From contig JBNJFJ010000036.1 of NCBI GenBank assembly GCA_051746745.1, forward strand, positions 1-17,312: a stretch of DNA of 17,312 nt, read 5' to 3'. The DNA comes from Halolactibacillus sp051746745. Lineage in GTDB: Bacteria > Bacillota > Bacilli > Bacillales > Amphibacillaceae. Below are positions 6,768 to 13,821 of this stretch, in pieces. The notes below the pieces were generated by a model. That model was not told the origin of the DNA. It saw nothing but the letters and a program-made list of their open reading frames with translations, and made no database searches. Position 1 is the stretch's first letter. Each line of letters begins with the position of its first letter. Made by a program: the position numbers and the translations under genes.

Positions 6768-6826
6768 TTTACATTTTTGTTAAAAAACAAACATAGTTTA
6801 AAGGAAATTCGGGTATAGTGTATAAA
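6768..6826 (+). promoter_or_regulatory. ldh promoter region with palindrome
   Basis: Two possible promoters: TTTACA (6768-6773) with CATAGT (6792-6797) at 18 nt, or TTTAAA (6797-6802) with TATAAA (6821-6826) at 18 nt. A palindrome TTTGTT-AAAA-AACAAA (6776-6791) lies in the spacer of the first. I cannot choose between them. Confidence 0.4.
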
Positions 6827-6870
6827 TGAGAGCAAAAGTCTCTAAAACAGGTTTAAAGGAGTGTTGTTTT

Positions 6871-7821
6871 ATGCATCGAAAAGCTAATAAAACAAAGAAA
6901 GTCGCTATTGTCGGAACAGGGTTTGTCGGTTCAAGCTATGCGTATTCGTTAGTGAACCAAGGAACCGTCAGTGAGCTCGTATTGATCGACTTAAATAAAG
7001 AACGTGCAGAAGGTGAAGCGCAAGATTTAAATCACGGGGTACCGTTTGGTTCACCAATGAAAATCAAAGCCGGTGACTACGCAGACTGCCACAATGTTGA
7101 TTTAGTTGTGATTACCGCTGGTGCCAATCAAAAACCGGGGGAAACAAGACTCGATCTTGCAAGTAAAAACGCAAACATTATGCGCGGTATTGTTAAAGAG
7201 ATTATGGCATCTGGTTTTGATGGTATTTTAGTCATTGCATCAAACCCTGTTGACGTGATGACACATGTCGCTTACGAGGCATCGGGCTTACCGAAAGAAC
7301 GCGTCATCGGTTCAGGTACCATTTTAGATACGGCACGTTTCCGTTACTTATTAAGTGATTACTTCCAAGTCGATTCTAGAAATGTTCACGCCTATATTGT
7401 CGGTGAACATGGTGATTCAGAATTACCGATTTGGTCACACGTCACGATTGGTGGTTTACCACTAAATGTGTATGGTAAGCTTAATAACTTCTATGAAGAC
7501 CGCGATATGCAAGCAATCTTTGAAAATGTACGTGATGCGGCTTATCAAATCATTCAGAAAAAAGGCGCGACCTATTATGGCATTGGGATGGGACTAGCCC
7601 GCCTAACGAAAGCCTTACTCTATAATGAGAACTCGATTCTAACGGTATCAACTTATTTCGAGGGTGAATATGATATTGATGGTGTCTATATGGGAATTCC
7701 CGCTGTTGTCAATGCGAATGGGGTAAGAGAGATTCTACGCTTAAACTTATCTGACCGCGAACAACAGTTACTAGAAAACTCAGCAAAGATTTTAAAAGAC
7801 ATGCACGACAATTTAAAATAA
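6871..7821 (+). CDS. ldh: L-lactate dehydrogenase
   Basis: Reduces pyruvate to L-lactate with NADH and so regenerates NAD+ for GAPDH. The start at 6871 (316 residues) has AAAGGAG at 6855-6861; the longer frame from 6826 begins in the predicted -10 and adds 15 residues unlike LDH. Seen: NAD-binding GTGFVG at 15-20, substrate-specificity loop QKPGETR at 87-93 (Q87 for lactate rather than malate, R93 catalytic), LDTARFR at 152-158 (D153, R156), GEHGDSE at 178-184 with proton-relay His180, and T234. R158 and H173 match the residues that bind the activator fructose-1,6-bisphosphate in Bacillus LDH, so FBP activation is expected. Adjacent to the glycolytic operon, which also responds to FBP, through CggR. 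Confidence 0.96.
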   Translation: MHRKANKTKKVAIVGTGFVGSSYAYSLVNQGTVSELVLIDLNKERAEGEAQDLNHGVPFGSPMKIKAGDYADCHNVDLVVITAGANQKPGETRLDLASKNANIMRGIVKEIMASGFDGILVIASNPVDVMTHVAYEASGLPKERVIGSGTILDTARFRYLLSDYFQVDSRNVHAYIVGEHGDSELPIWSHVTIGGLPLNVYGKLNNFYEDRDMQAIFENVRDAAYQIIQKKGATYYGIGMGLARLTKALLYNENSILTVSTYFEGEYDIDGVYMGIPAVVNANGVREILRLNLSDREQQLLENSAKILKDMHDNLK

Positions 7822-7847
7822 GCGCATGTCAATGGATGAATAGATGT

Positions 7848-7874
7848 AAAGAGGCTGAAATTCAGCCTCTTTTT
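7848..7874 (+). terminator. Intrinsic terminator of ldh
   Basis: Stem AGAGGCTGA / TCAGCCTCT (7850-7858 with 7862-7870), loop AAT, then five T. Two further A-T pairs extend the stem. Confidence 0.9.
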
Positions 7875-7919
7875 GCATCGCTTAAGTGATGACGTTTTGC
7901 TTTCTCTTAGATTTAAAAC

Positions 7920-7948
7920 TTGTCAGGCGTCACGTTCTCTGATATTAT
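7920..7948 (+). promoter_or_regulatory. Main promoter of the glycolytic operon
   Basis: TTGTCA (7920-7925), 17-nt spacer, TATTAT (7943-7948). Five of six matches in each box. Start expected near 7955, giving a leader of about 85 nt that contains the CggR operator. Confidence 0.8.
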
Positions 7949-7977
7949 TATGGTGTTGGGTATTTTTTTGGCCCTTG

Positions 7978-8013
7978 CGGGACAAAATGTTAACCACAGG
8001 GACGATTATCGTC
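7978..8013 (+). promoter_or_regulatory. Predicted CggR operator
   Basis: CGGGAC at 7978-7983 and AGGGAC at 7998-8003, exactly 20 nt apart, with CGTC at 8010-8013. This reproduces the spacing of the B. subtilis operator (CGGGAC-N6-TGTC-N4, twice); the first TGTC half is degenerate (TTAA). The second unit is also a palindrome, GGGACGAT-T-ATCGTCCC (7999-8015). It lies downstream of the transcription start, consistent with a roadblock. Confidence 0.82.
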
Positions 8014-8040
8014 CCAAGAGTATTGAAAGGGTGCGTTAAG

Positions 8041-9063
8041 ATGCAAAAGCTCATTGAATTGCAACAAAAAATATGCCCTGATCTTATCGCAGTGATTGAC
8101 CGGCGTTATCATTTGCTCCATACCATTCGTTATTATCAACCGATTGGTAGAAGAAGCTTAGCCATCGAGCTGATGTTAAAAGAACGGGAAGCTCGTTCTG
8201 AGATTGATAAGCTCGCGCAACTTGGTTTAGTTGAGGCGACACCAAAAGGTGTGATGCTGACGGTGATGGGACAAACGTTAGTCGATGAGTTTACACCATA
8301 TTTCGAGGAATTACGAGGCTTTCGTGATCTTGAAATGAAAATTAAACAGACATTCGACCTAGAACGTGTTATAATTACACCTGGGGACAGTGATACTGAC
8401 CCATGGGTGAAGGACGAACTAGGAAAACGTGCCGTGTCGTTTTTACAATCCCAACTCAATAACAAGCAGACCGTCGCTGTGACTGGTGGCACATCTATGG
8501 CCGCTGTGGCTAAAATGATGGCACCGACCGATTTAGGTAAAGGCTCAATGTTTGTCCCCGCTAGAGGAGGACTCGGAGAACGAGTTGAAAATCAAGCGAA
8601 CACCATTTGTGCTGAAATGGCCAATAAAATGAAAGGCGATTATCGTTTGCTGTATGTACCGGACCCGCTCAGTGAAGAAACGTATCATTCGATTATTGAA
8701 GAGCCCGGTGTAAAAGAAACATTACATATTATAAAACAAGCGGATATCGTCATGCATGGTATTGGTGATGCTTTTACTATGGCGAAACGTAGAAAAGCAG
8801 AAAAAGATGTTTTAGCTAAGCTCGAATCGGGAAAAGCAGTAAGTGAGGCCTTTGGTTATTATTTTGACCAAAATGGTCGAATCGTACACAAAGTGCGAAC
8901 AGTAGGTATGCAATTAGAAGACTTGTCTCATATTAAGACAGTTGTTGCGATTGCTGGCGGTCATTCAAAGGCAAAAGCGATTGAGTCTTATTTTAGACAA
9001 GGAAAAAGTAATGTCCTGATCACAGATGAAGGGGCAGCAACAGCATTAATAAAGGGCTTATAG
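8041..9063 (+). CDS. cggR: Central glycolytic genes repressor
   Basis: SorC/DeoR-family repressor of its own operon; FBP binding relieves repression when glycolytic flux is high. Starting at 8041 (GAAAGGG upstream) it has 340 residues, the length of B. subtilis CggR; a longer in-frame ORF reaching back to 7873 would include the promoter and operator. Seen: N-terminal winged HTH about 34-75 (PIGRRSLAIELMLKEREARS, then DKLAQLGLVEATPKG), and a sugar-phosphate-binding domain from about 95 with TGGTSM at 148-153, PARGGLG at 173-179 and VENQANTI at 182-189, then GIGDAF at 240-245. First gene of the operon; a hairpin covers its stop codon. Confidence 0.96.
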   Translation: MQKLIELQQKICPDLIAVIDRRYHLLHTIRYYQPIGRRSLAIELMLKEREARSEIDKLAQLGLVEATPKGVMLTVMGQTLVDEFTPYFEELRGFRDLEMKIKQTFDLERVIITPGDSDTDPWVKDELGKRAVSFLQSQLNNKQTVAVTGGTSMAAVAKMMAPTDLGKGSMFVPARGGLGERVENQANTICAEMANKMKGDYRLLYVPDPLSEETYHSIIEEPGVKETLHIIKQADIVMHGIGDAFTMAKRRKAEKDVLAKLESGKAVSEAFGYYFDQNGRIVHKVRTVGMQLEDLSHIKTVVAIAGGHSKAKAIESYFRQGKSNVLITDEGAATALIKGL

Positions 9064-9070
9064 TCCTTTA
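9050..9070 (+). other. Hairpin at the cggR-gapA junction
   Basis: TAAAGGGCT / AGTCCTTTA, 9 bp with one G-U pair and a 3-nt loop, spanning the cggR stop codon (9061-9063). No T-run follows. In B. subtilis the cggR-gapA mRNA is cut near the end of cggR and a hairpin protects the gapA mRNA; this one is in the equivalent place. Confidence 0.6.
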
Positions 9071-9106
9071 GATAAAATTTTAAACAATACTAAGGAGGAA
9101 ATACGT

Positions 9107-10105
9107 ATGACTGTAAAAGTAGGTATTAATGGTTTTGGTCGTATCGGCCGCTTAGCTTTCCGTCGTATTCAAGAAGTAGAAGGAATTGAGGTAGTAGCAA
9201 TCAACGACTTAACTGACGCTGACACACTTGCTCACCTTTTAAAGTATGACACAACTCAAGGTCGTTTCAATGGCGATGTTGAAGTTAAAGATGGTGCTTT
9301 CACTGTTAACGGTAAAGACGTTAAAGTATTAGCTAACCGCAACCCTGAAGAATTACCTTGGGGTGACTTAGGTGTTGAAATCGTACTTGAGTGTACTGGA
9401 TTCTTCACTTCAAAAGAAAAAGCTGAACTTCACCTTAAAGGTGGCGCGAAGCGTGTTGTAATTTCTGCTCCAGGTGGAAATGATGTTCCAACAATCGTTT
9501 ATAACGTAAACCATGACATCTTAACAGGTGACGAAACAGTGATCTCTGGTGCTTCATGTACTACTAACTGTTTAGCTCCTATGGCTGACACATTAAACAA
9601 AGAATTCGGTATTGCTGAAGGTCTTATGACTACTATTCACGCTTATACTGGTGACCAAAACACATTAGATGCACCACACTCAAAAGACTTACGTCGTGCG
9701 CGTGCAGCAGCAGCTAACATCGTGCCTAACACAACTGGTGCTGCGAAAGCAATTGGTCTAGTAATTCCTGAACTTAAAGGTAAATTAGATGGTGCAGCTC
9801 AACGTGTTCCAGTTCCAACTGGTTCATTAACTGAGTTAGTGACTGTATTAAACAAAGAAGTTTCTGTAGAAGACGTTAACGCAGCAATGAAAAAAGCAGC
9901 GAACGAATCTTACGGTTACACTGAAGATCCAATCGTATCTTCTGATGTTATCGGTATTTCTTACGGTTCATTATTTGATGCAACTCAAACAAAAGTAATG
10001 TCTGTAGATGGCAAGCAATTAGTTAAGACAGTATCTTGGTATGACAATGAAATGTCTTACACTGCACAATTAGTGCGTACATTAGAATACTTCGCTAACC
10101 TTTAA
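9107..10105 (+). CDS. gapA: Glyceraldehyde-3-phosphate dehydrogenase, NAD-dependent
   Basis: Oxidises glyceraldehyde-3-phosphate to 1,3-bisphosphoglycerate with NAD+ and phosphate. 332 residues, as usual. Seen: NAD-binding GFGRIGR at 9-15, active-site SGASCTTNCLAP with Cys151, catalytic His178 in TTIHAYTGDQ, and the coenzyme markers Asp34 in AINDLTD plus LDAP at 187-190, the combination of the glycolytic NAD-type enzyme rather than the gluconeogenic GapB. AAGGAGGAAA precedes the ATG. Codon use is very biased (for example many GTA, GCT, ACT, TTA codons and few rare ones), a sign of very high expression. Second gene of the operon, flanked by hairpins on both sides, so its mRNA may be processed to a separate abundant transcript. 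Confidence 0.98.
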   Translation: MTVKVGINGFGRIGRLAFRRIQEVEGIEVVAINDLTDADTLAHLLKYDTTQGRFNGDVEVKDGAFTVNGKDVKVLANRNPEELPWGDLGVEIVLECTGFFTSKEKAELHLKGGAKRVVISAPGGNDVPTIVYNVNHDILTGDETVISGASCTTNCLAPMADTLNKEFGIAEGLMTTIHAYTGDQNTLDAPHSKDLRRARAAAANIVPNTTGAAKAIGLVIPELKGKLDGAAQRVPVPTGSLTELVTVLNKEVSVEDVNAAMKKAANESYGYTEDPIVSSDVIGISYGSLFDATQTKVMSVDGKQLVKTVSWYDNEMSYTAQLVRTLEYFANL

Positions 10106-10138
10106 TTTTTAGCGAGCTAACTAAACAAGCAGTCCATT

Positions 10139-10174
10139 AGCGGGAAGCGTTCGCGCTTTCCGCTTTTAATTTTC
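10139..10174 (+). terminator. Putative attenuator between gapA and pgk
   Basis: 11-bp stem AGCGGGAAGCG / CGCTTTCCGCT (one G-U pair), TTCG loop, then TTTTAATTTT. It has terminator form but lies inside the operon, 20 nt before the pgk start codon, with no good promoter between. It probably acts as a partial terminator or as a 3'-end protector for gapA mRNA. Confidence 0.7.
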
Positions 10175-10193
10175 ACTAGGAGGATTATCCAAT

Positions 10194-11384
10194 ATGGCGA
10201 AAAAAATTGTAACTGATTTAGCTGTTGCCGGCAAAAAAGTACTCGTACGTGCTGATTTTAACGTACCGATGAAAGACGGTAACATTACAAACGATGACCG
10301 TATCGTTCAAGCTCTTCCAACAATCAAACACTTACTAAAAGAAGAGGCAAAAGTGGTTGTATTCTCTCACTTAGGTCGTGTAAAAGAAGAAGCTGATAAA
10401 GAAGGTAAATCACTGAAGCCTGTGGCGGATCGTTTATCTGAATTATTAGGTCAAGACGTCACATTCGTACCTGAAACTCGTGGAGAAGCATTAGAAAACG
10501 CAATTGACAAATTAGGCAATGGCGATATTTTAATGTTTGAAAACACACGTTTTGAAGATATTGATGGTAAGAAAGAAAGTAAAAACGATCCTGAATTAGG
10601 TAAGTACTGGGCAAGTCTTGGTGACTTATTCGTTAACGATGCTTTTGGTACAGCTCACCGTGCGCATGCATCGAACGTAGGGATTGCTTCAAACGTTGAA
10701 TCAGCTGCTGGTTTCTTAATGGAAAAAGAAATCCGTTTTATCGGTGATTCAGTGGATAACCCAGAACGTCCATTTGTCGCTATTTTAGGTGGCGCAAAAG
10801 TAAGTGATAAAATCGGTGTGATTGAAAACTTACTTACTAAAGCAGATAAGATTCTTATCGGTGGCGGTATGGCTTACACATTCTACAAAGCACAAGGCCT
10901 GGATATCGGCTCTTCATTACTTGAAGAAGATAAATTAGATCTTGCGAAAGATTTACTTGCACGTGCTGATGGTAAAATTATTTTACCAGTCGATACAATG
11001 GTTAACACAGGCTTCTCTGAAGAGGGCGATGTGAAAGCTGTTGATGCTGATGCGATTCCTGATGGCTACATGGGTCTTGATATCGGTCCTAAATCAGTTA
11101 CGCAGTTCGAAAATGAACTAGAAGGTGCGAAAACTGTCGTATGGAACGGACCTATGGGTGTGTTTGAAATGGAAGCATTCGCACAAGGGACAATCGGCGT
11201 ATGTAAAGCGATTGCTAGCCTAAATGACGCAACAACCATCATCGGTGGTGGTGATTCAGCAGCAGCTGCGATGAAGTTAGGCTTTGCTGATGACTTCTCA
11301 CACATCTCAACAGGTGGCGGTGCATCACTGGAATATCTAGAAGGTAAAGAACTACCTGGTTTAGCTGCGATCAGCAACAAGTAA
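10194..11384 (+). CDS. pgk: Phosphoglycerate kinase
   Basis: Transfers phosphate from 1,3-bisphosphoglycerate to ADP, the first ATP-forming step of glycolysis. 396 residues, standard for bacteria. Seen: signature VLVRADFNVP at 16-25 (R19, D21, N23 bind 3-phosphoglycerate), SHLGR at 58-62, FENTRF at 115-120, HRAH at 155-158, hinge and nucleotide-binding motifs ILGGAKVSDK at 197-206, WNGPMGVFE at 317-325, GGGDSAAA at 351-358 and STGGGASLE at 382-390. AGGAGG upstream of the ATG overlaps the end of the upstream attenuator region, so the hairpin could also affect access to this site. Confidence 0.98.
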   Translation: MAKKIVTDLAVAGKKVLVRADFNVPMKDGNITNDDRIVQALPTIKHLLKEEAKVVVFSHLGRVKEEADKEGKSLKPVADRLSELLGQDVTFVPETRGEALENAIDKLGNGDILMFENTRFEDIDGKKESKNDPELGKYWASLGDLFVNDAFGTAHRAHASNVGIASNVESAAGFLMEKEIRFIGDSVDNPERPFVAILGGAKVSDKIGVIENLLTKADKILIGGGMAYTFYKAQGLDIGSSLLEEDKLDLAKDLLARADGKIILPVDTMVNTGFSEEGDVKAVDADAIPDGYMGLDIGPKSVTQFENELEGAKTVVWNGPMGVFEMEAFAQGTIGVCKAIASLNDATTIIGGGDSAAAAMKLGFADDFSHISTGGGASLEYLEGKELPGLAAISNK

Positions 11385-11403
11385 GGTAGAATAATAAGCT
11401 CAC

Positions 11404-11421
11404 TGATTAGTCAACTAATCA
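11404..11421 (+). repeat. Small hairpin between pgk and tpiA
   Basis: Perfect 7-bp inverted repeat TGATTAG / CTAATCA around TCAA, in the 57-nt gap between pgk and tpiA. No T-run. May be a processing or stabilising element; may be chance. Confidence 0.45.
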
Positions 11422-11441
11422 TAGACGAAAGGGAAGAGATT

Positions 11442-12197
11442 ATGCGTAAACCAATTATTGCAGGAAACTGGAAAATGAATAAAACATTAGCAGAAGCGAA
11501 AAGCTTTGTCGCTGATACAAAAAACAACGTGCCAGCAAGTGACGCAGTAGATTCAATCATCTGTGCACCTTTCCCATTCCTTCACGCATTAGTGGAAGAT
11601 ACAAAAGGAACAGATTTAAAAATCGCTGCTCAAAACATGCACTTTGAAGAAAGTGGTGCGTTTACAGGTGAAGTTTCACCAGCGGTCTTAAAAGACTTAG
11701 GTGTGACTTACGTCGTACTTGGACACTCTGAGCGTCGTGAAATGTTCAACGAAACAGATGAATCAGTCAACAAAAAAGCAAAAGCTGCTTTTAACTATGA
11801 CTTAACACCAATCATTTGTGTAGGTGAAACATTAGAGCAACGCGAAGCAAACCAAACAATGGACTTAGTTGCTGATCAAGTAACAAAAGCACTTGACGGT
11901 TTAACAGAAGACCAAGTGAAACAATCTGTGATTGCTTATGAGCCAATCTGGGCAATCGGTACAGGTAAAACAGCGACATCAGAACAAGCAAACGAGGTAT
12001 GTACACACGTACGTAAAACCGTTGCATCTGTTGTCTCAAGTGATGCTGCTGAAGCTGTCCGCATTCAATACGGCGGTAGTGTAAAACCAGCAAACATCGA
12101 TGAACTATTGCAACAATCTGATATTGATGGTGCGTTAGTTGGAGGCGCGAGCCTTGAAGCTGATTCATTCCTCAAATTAGTGGAGGCGGGCAAATAA
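11442..12197 (+). CDS. tpiA: Triosephosphate isomerase
   Basis: Interconverts dihydroxyacetone phosphate and glyceraldehyde-3-phosphate; homodimeric TIM barrel. 251 residues, normal. Seen: GNWKMN at 8-13 (N9 and K11 contact substrate), electrophile His95 in VVLGHSERRE, catalytic base Glu167 in AYEPIWAIGTG, mobile loop 6 GTGKTA at 173-178, and the phosphate-binding YGGSVKPAN at 210-218. Its stop codon overlaps the gpmI start (TAATG), so the two are translationally coupled. Confidence 0.98.
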   Translation: MRKPIIAGNWKMNKTLAEAKSFVADTKNNVPASDAVDSIICAPFPFLHALVEDTKGTDLKIAAQNMHFEESGAFTGEVSPAVLKDLGVTYVVLGHSERREMFNETDESVNKKAKAAFNYDLTPIICVGETLEQREANQTMDLVADQVTKALDGLTEDQVKQSVIAYEPIWAIGTGKTATSEQANEVCTHVRKTVASVVSSDAAEAVRIQYGGSVKPANIDELLQQSDIDGALVGGASLEADSFLKLVEAGK

Positions 12198-13732
12198 TGA
12201 GTCAAGACAAATTAGCAGCATTGATTATTCTTGATGGTTATGCCCTACGTGATGAGGTTGTTGGAAATGCGGTTAAGCAAGCCAACACACCAAACTTTGA
12301 TCGTTATTGGAACAACTATCCGCATAACCAACTGACGGCTTCTGGAGAAGCTGTTGGTTTACCAGATGGTCAAATGGGTAACTCAGAAGTGGGTCACTTA
12401 AACATCGGTGCGGGTCGGATTGTCTACCAATCACTCACACGTGTAAACCTTTCGATTCGTGAGCGTGACTTCTTTACCAATGAACAACTTGTTCAAGCGG
12501 TAGAGAACGCCAAAGAAGACGGTAAGGCGCTTCACATTTTCGGTTTACTATCTGACGGCGGCGTTCACTCTCACATTGACCACCTTTTTGCAGTCTTAGA
12601 ACTTGCAAAAGAAAAAGGACTTGAAAAAGTTTACGTACATGGCTTCTTAGACGGCCGTGACGTTGGTCAAAAATCAGCGAAGCAGTATATCGAACAAGCT
12701 CAAAGTAAAATGGATGAACTTGGCGTGGGTCAATTCGCGACGATCTCTGGTCGTTACTATGCGATGGACCGCGACAAGCGTTGGGAACGTATTAAGCTTG
12801 CGTATGACGCGATTGCTTATGGTGAAGGCAAGACATCAACTGATCCACTACAAGTCGTAGAAGAAGCGTATAGTGAAGACGTGTATGATGAATTTGTCAT
12901 TCCAACGGTTATTACAGATGACGCAGGTGAGCCGGTTGCAAAAATGCATTCAGGCGATTCAGTTATCTTCCATAACTTCCGTCCTGACCGTGCGATTCAA
13001 ATTTCGCAAAGTTTTGCGAACAATGACTTTAACGAATTTGACCGCGGCGAAGACGCACCAAAAGATTTATTCTTCGTATCATTCATGAAATACAGTGATA
13101 CAGTCAATAGTAACATTGCGTACCCACCAACTGACCTTAAAAATACAGTCGGTGAAGTACTGCAAGACAATAAACTTAACCAATTACGTATTGCCGAAAC
13201 GGAAAAATATCCACACGTGACTTTCTTTATGAGTGGTGGCCGTGAAGCAGAATTTGAAGGGGAAAAGCGAATCTTAATCAATTCGCCAAAAGTCGCAACG
13301 TACGACTTACAACCTGAAATGAGTGCGTATGAAGTAACCGACGCATTACTGAAAGAATTAGATGAAGGCAACCAAAATGCGATCATCTTAAACTTTGCTA
13401 ACCCTGATATGGTTGGACACTCAGGTATGCTTGAACCGACAATCAAAGCGATTGAAACGGTTGATGAATGCTTAGGTAAAATCGTAGATAAGATCATTGA
13501 AAAAGGTGGACACGCCATCATCACCGCTGATCACGGTAACTCTGATGAAGTTGTCTCACTTGATGGTAAGCCAATGACTGCTCACACAACCAATCCTGTT
13601 CCAGTTATTGTGACTAAAGACGGCATTGAATTGCGTGATGGCGGTATCCTAGGAGACTTGGCCCCAACATTACTCGATCTTTTAAACGTTGACCTACCGG
13701 AAGAAATGACTGGTAAGTCACTTATTAAGTAA
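12197..13732 (+). CDS. gpmI: 2,3-bisphosphoglycerate-independent phosphoglycerate mutase
   Basis: Converts 3-phosphoglycerate to 2-phosphoglycerate through a phosphoserine intermediate; needs two Mn2+ and belongs to the alkaline phosphatase superfamily. 511 residues, typical for iPGM. Seen: metal ligand Asp13 in LIILDGYA, nucleophile Ser63 in QMGNSEVGHLN, HSHIDHL near 125-131, GRYYAMDRDKRW near 185-196, ITADHGN and AHTTNPVP in the C-terminal metal-binding half. The more common ILDGFG is ILDGYA here, a minor change next to the metal ligand. The start overlaps the tpiA stop by one base, with GGAGG in the tpiA end as ribosome binding site. In B. subtilis the same enzyme is called Pgm. Confidence 0.97.
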   Translation: MSQDKLAALIILDGYALRDEVVGNAVKQANTPNFDRYWNNYPHNQLTASGEAVGLPDGQMGNSEVGHLNIGAGRIVYQSLTRVNLSIRERDFFTNEQLVQAVENAKEDGKALHIFGLLSDGGVHSHIDHLFAVLELAKEKGLEKVYVHGFLDGRDVGQKSAKQYIEQAQSKMDELGVGQFATISGRYYAMDRDKRWERIKLAYDAIAYGEGKTSTDPLQVVEEAYSEDVYDEFVIPTVITDDAGEPVAKMHSGDSVIFHNFRPDRAIQISQSFANNDFNEFDRGEDAPKDLFFVSFMKYSDTVNSNIAYPPTDLKNTVGEVLQDNKLNQLRIAETEKYPHVTFFMSGGREAEFEGEKRILINSPKVATYDLQPEMSAYEVTDALLKELDEGNQNAIILNFANPDMVGHSGMLEPTIKAIETVDECLGKIVDKIIEKGGHAIITADHGNSDEVVSLDGKPMTAHTTNPVPVIVTKDGIELRDGGILGDLAPTLLDLLNVDLPEEMTGKSLIK

Positions 13733-13746
13733 GTTTTTTATCATGT

Positions 13747-13762
13747 ATTGATTCGAATCAAT
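13747..13762. repeat. Perfect 16-bp palindrome between gpmI and eno
   Basis: ATTGATTCGAATCAAT is identical to its reverse complement; in RNA two flanking G-U pairs would extend it. It sits 15 nt after the gpmI stop and about 60 nt before eno, upstream of a weak -10-like TATACT (near 13789). It could be a hairpin or an operator for an internal eno promoter. Confidence 0.6.
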
Positions 13763-13821
13763 GTTTAAAAACAATAAACTAGACCTATACTATATTAAAA
13801 ACAAAAAGGAGTTTTACAATC

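Noticed and set aside
6826..6870. Longer LDH start
   Set aside because: The 15 extra residues do not look like LDH, the ATG overlaps the predicted -10, and the good ribosome binding site is in front of 6871.
7873..8040. N-terminal extension of CggR from an upstream in-frame ATG
   Set aside because: It would translate through the promoter and operator, has no ribosome binding site, and the 340-residue form from 8041 matches the known CggR length.
13003..13020. Inverted repeat TTCGCAAA-GT-TTTGCGAA inside gpmI
   Set aside because: It is within a conserved coding segment with normal codons; most simply chance, with no context for a regulatory role.
13720..13740. T-run after gpmI as a terminator
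   Set aside because: Only a 4-bp weak stem precedes the T-run, too little for intrinsic termination.
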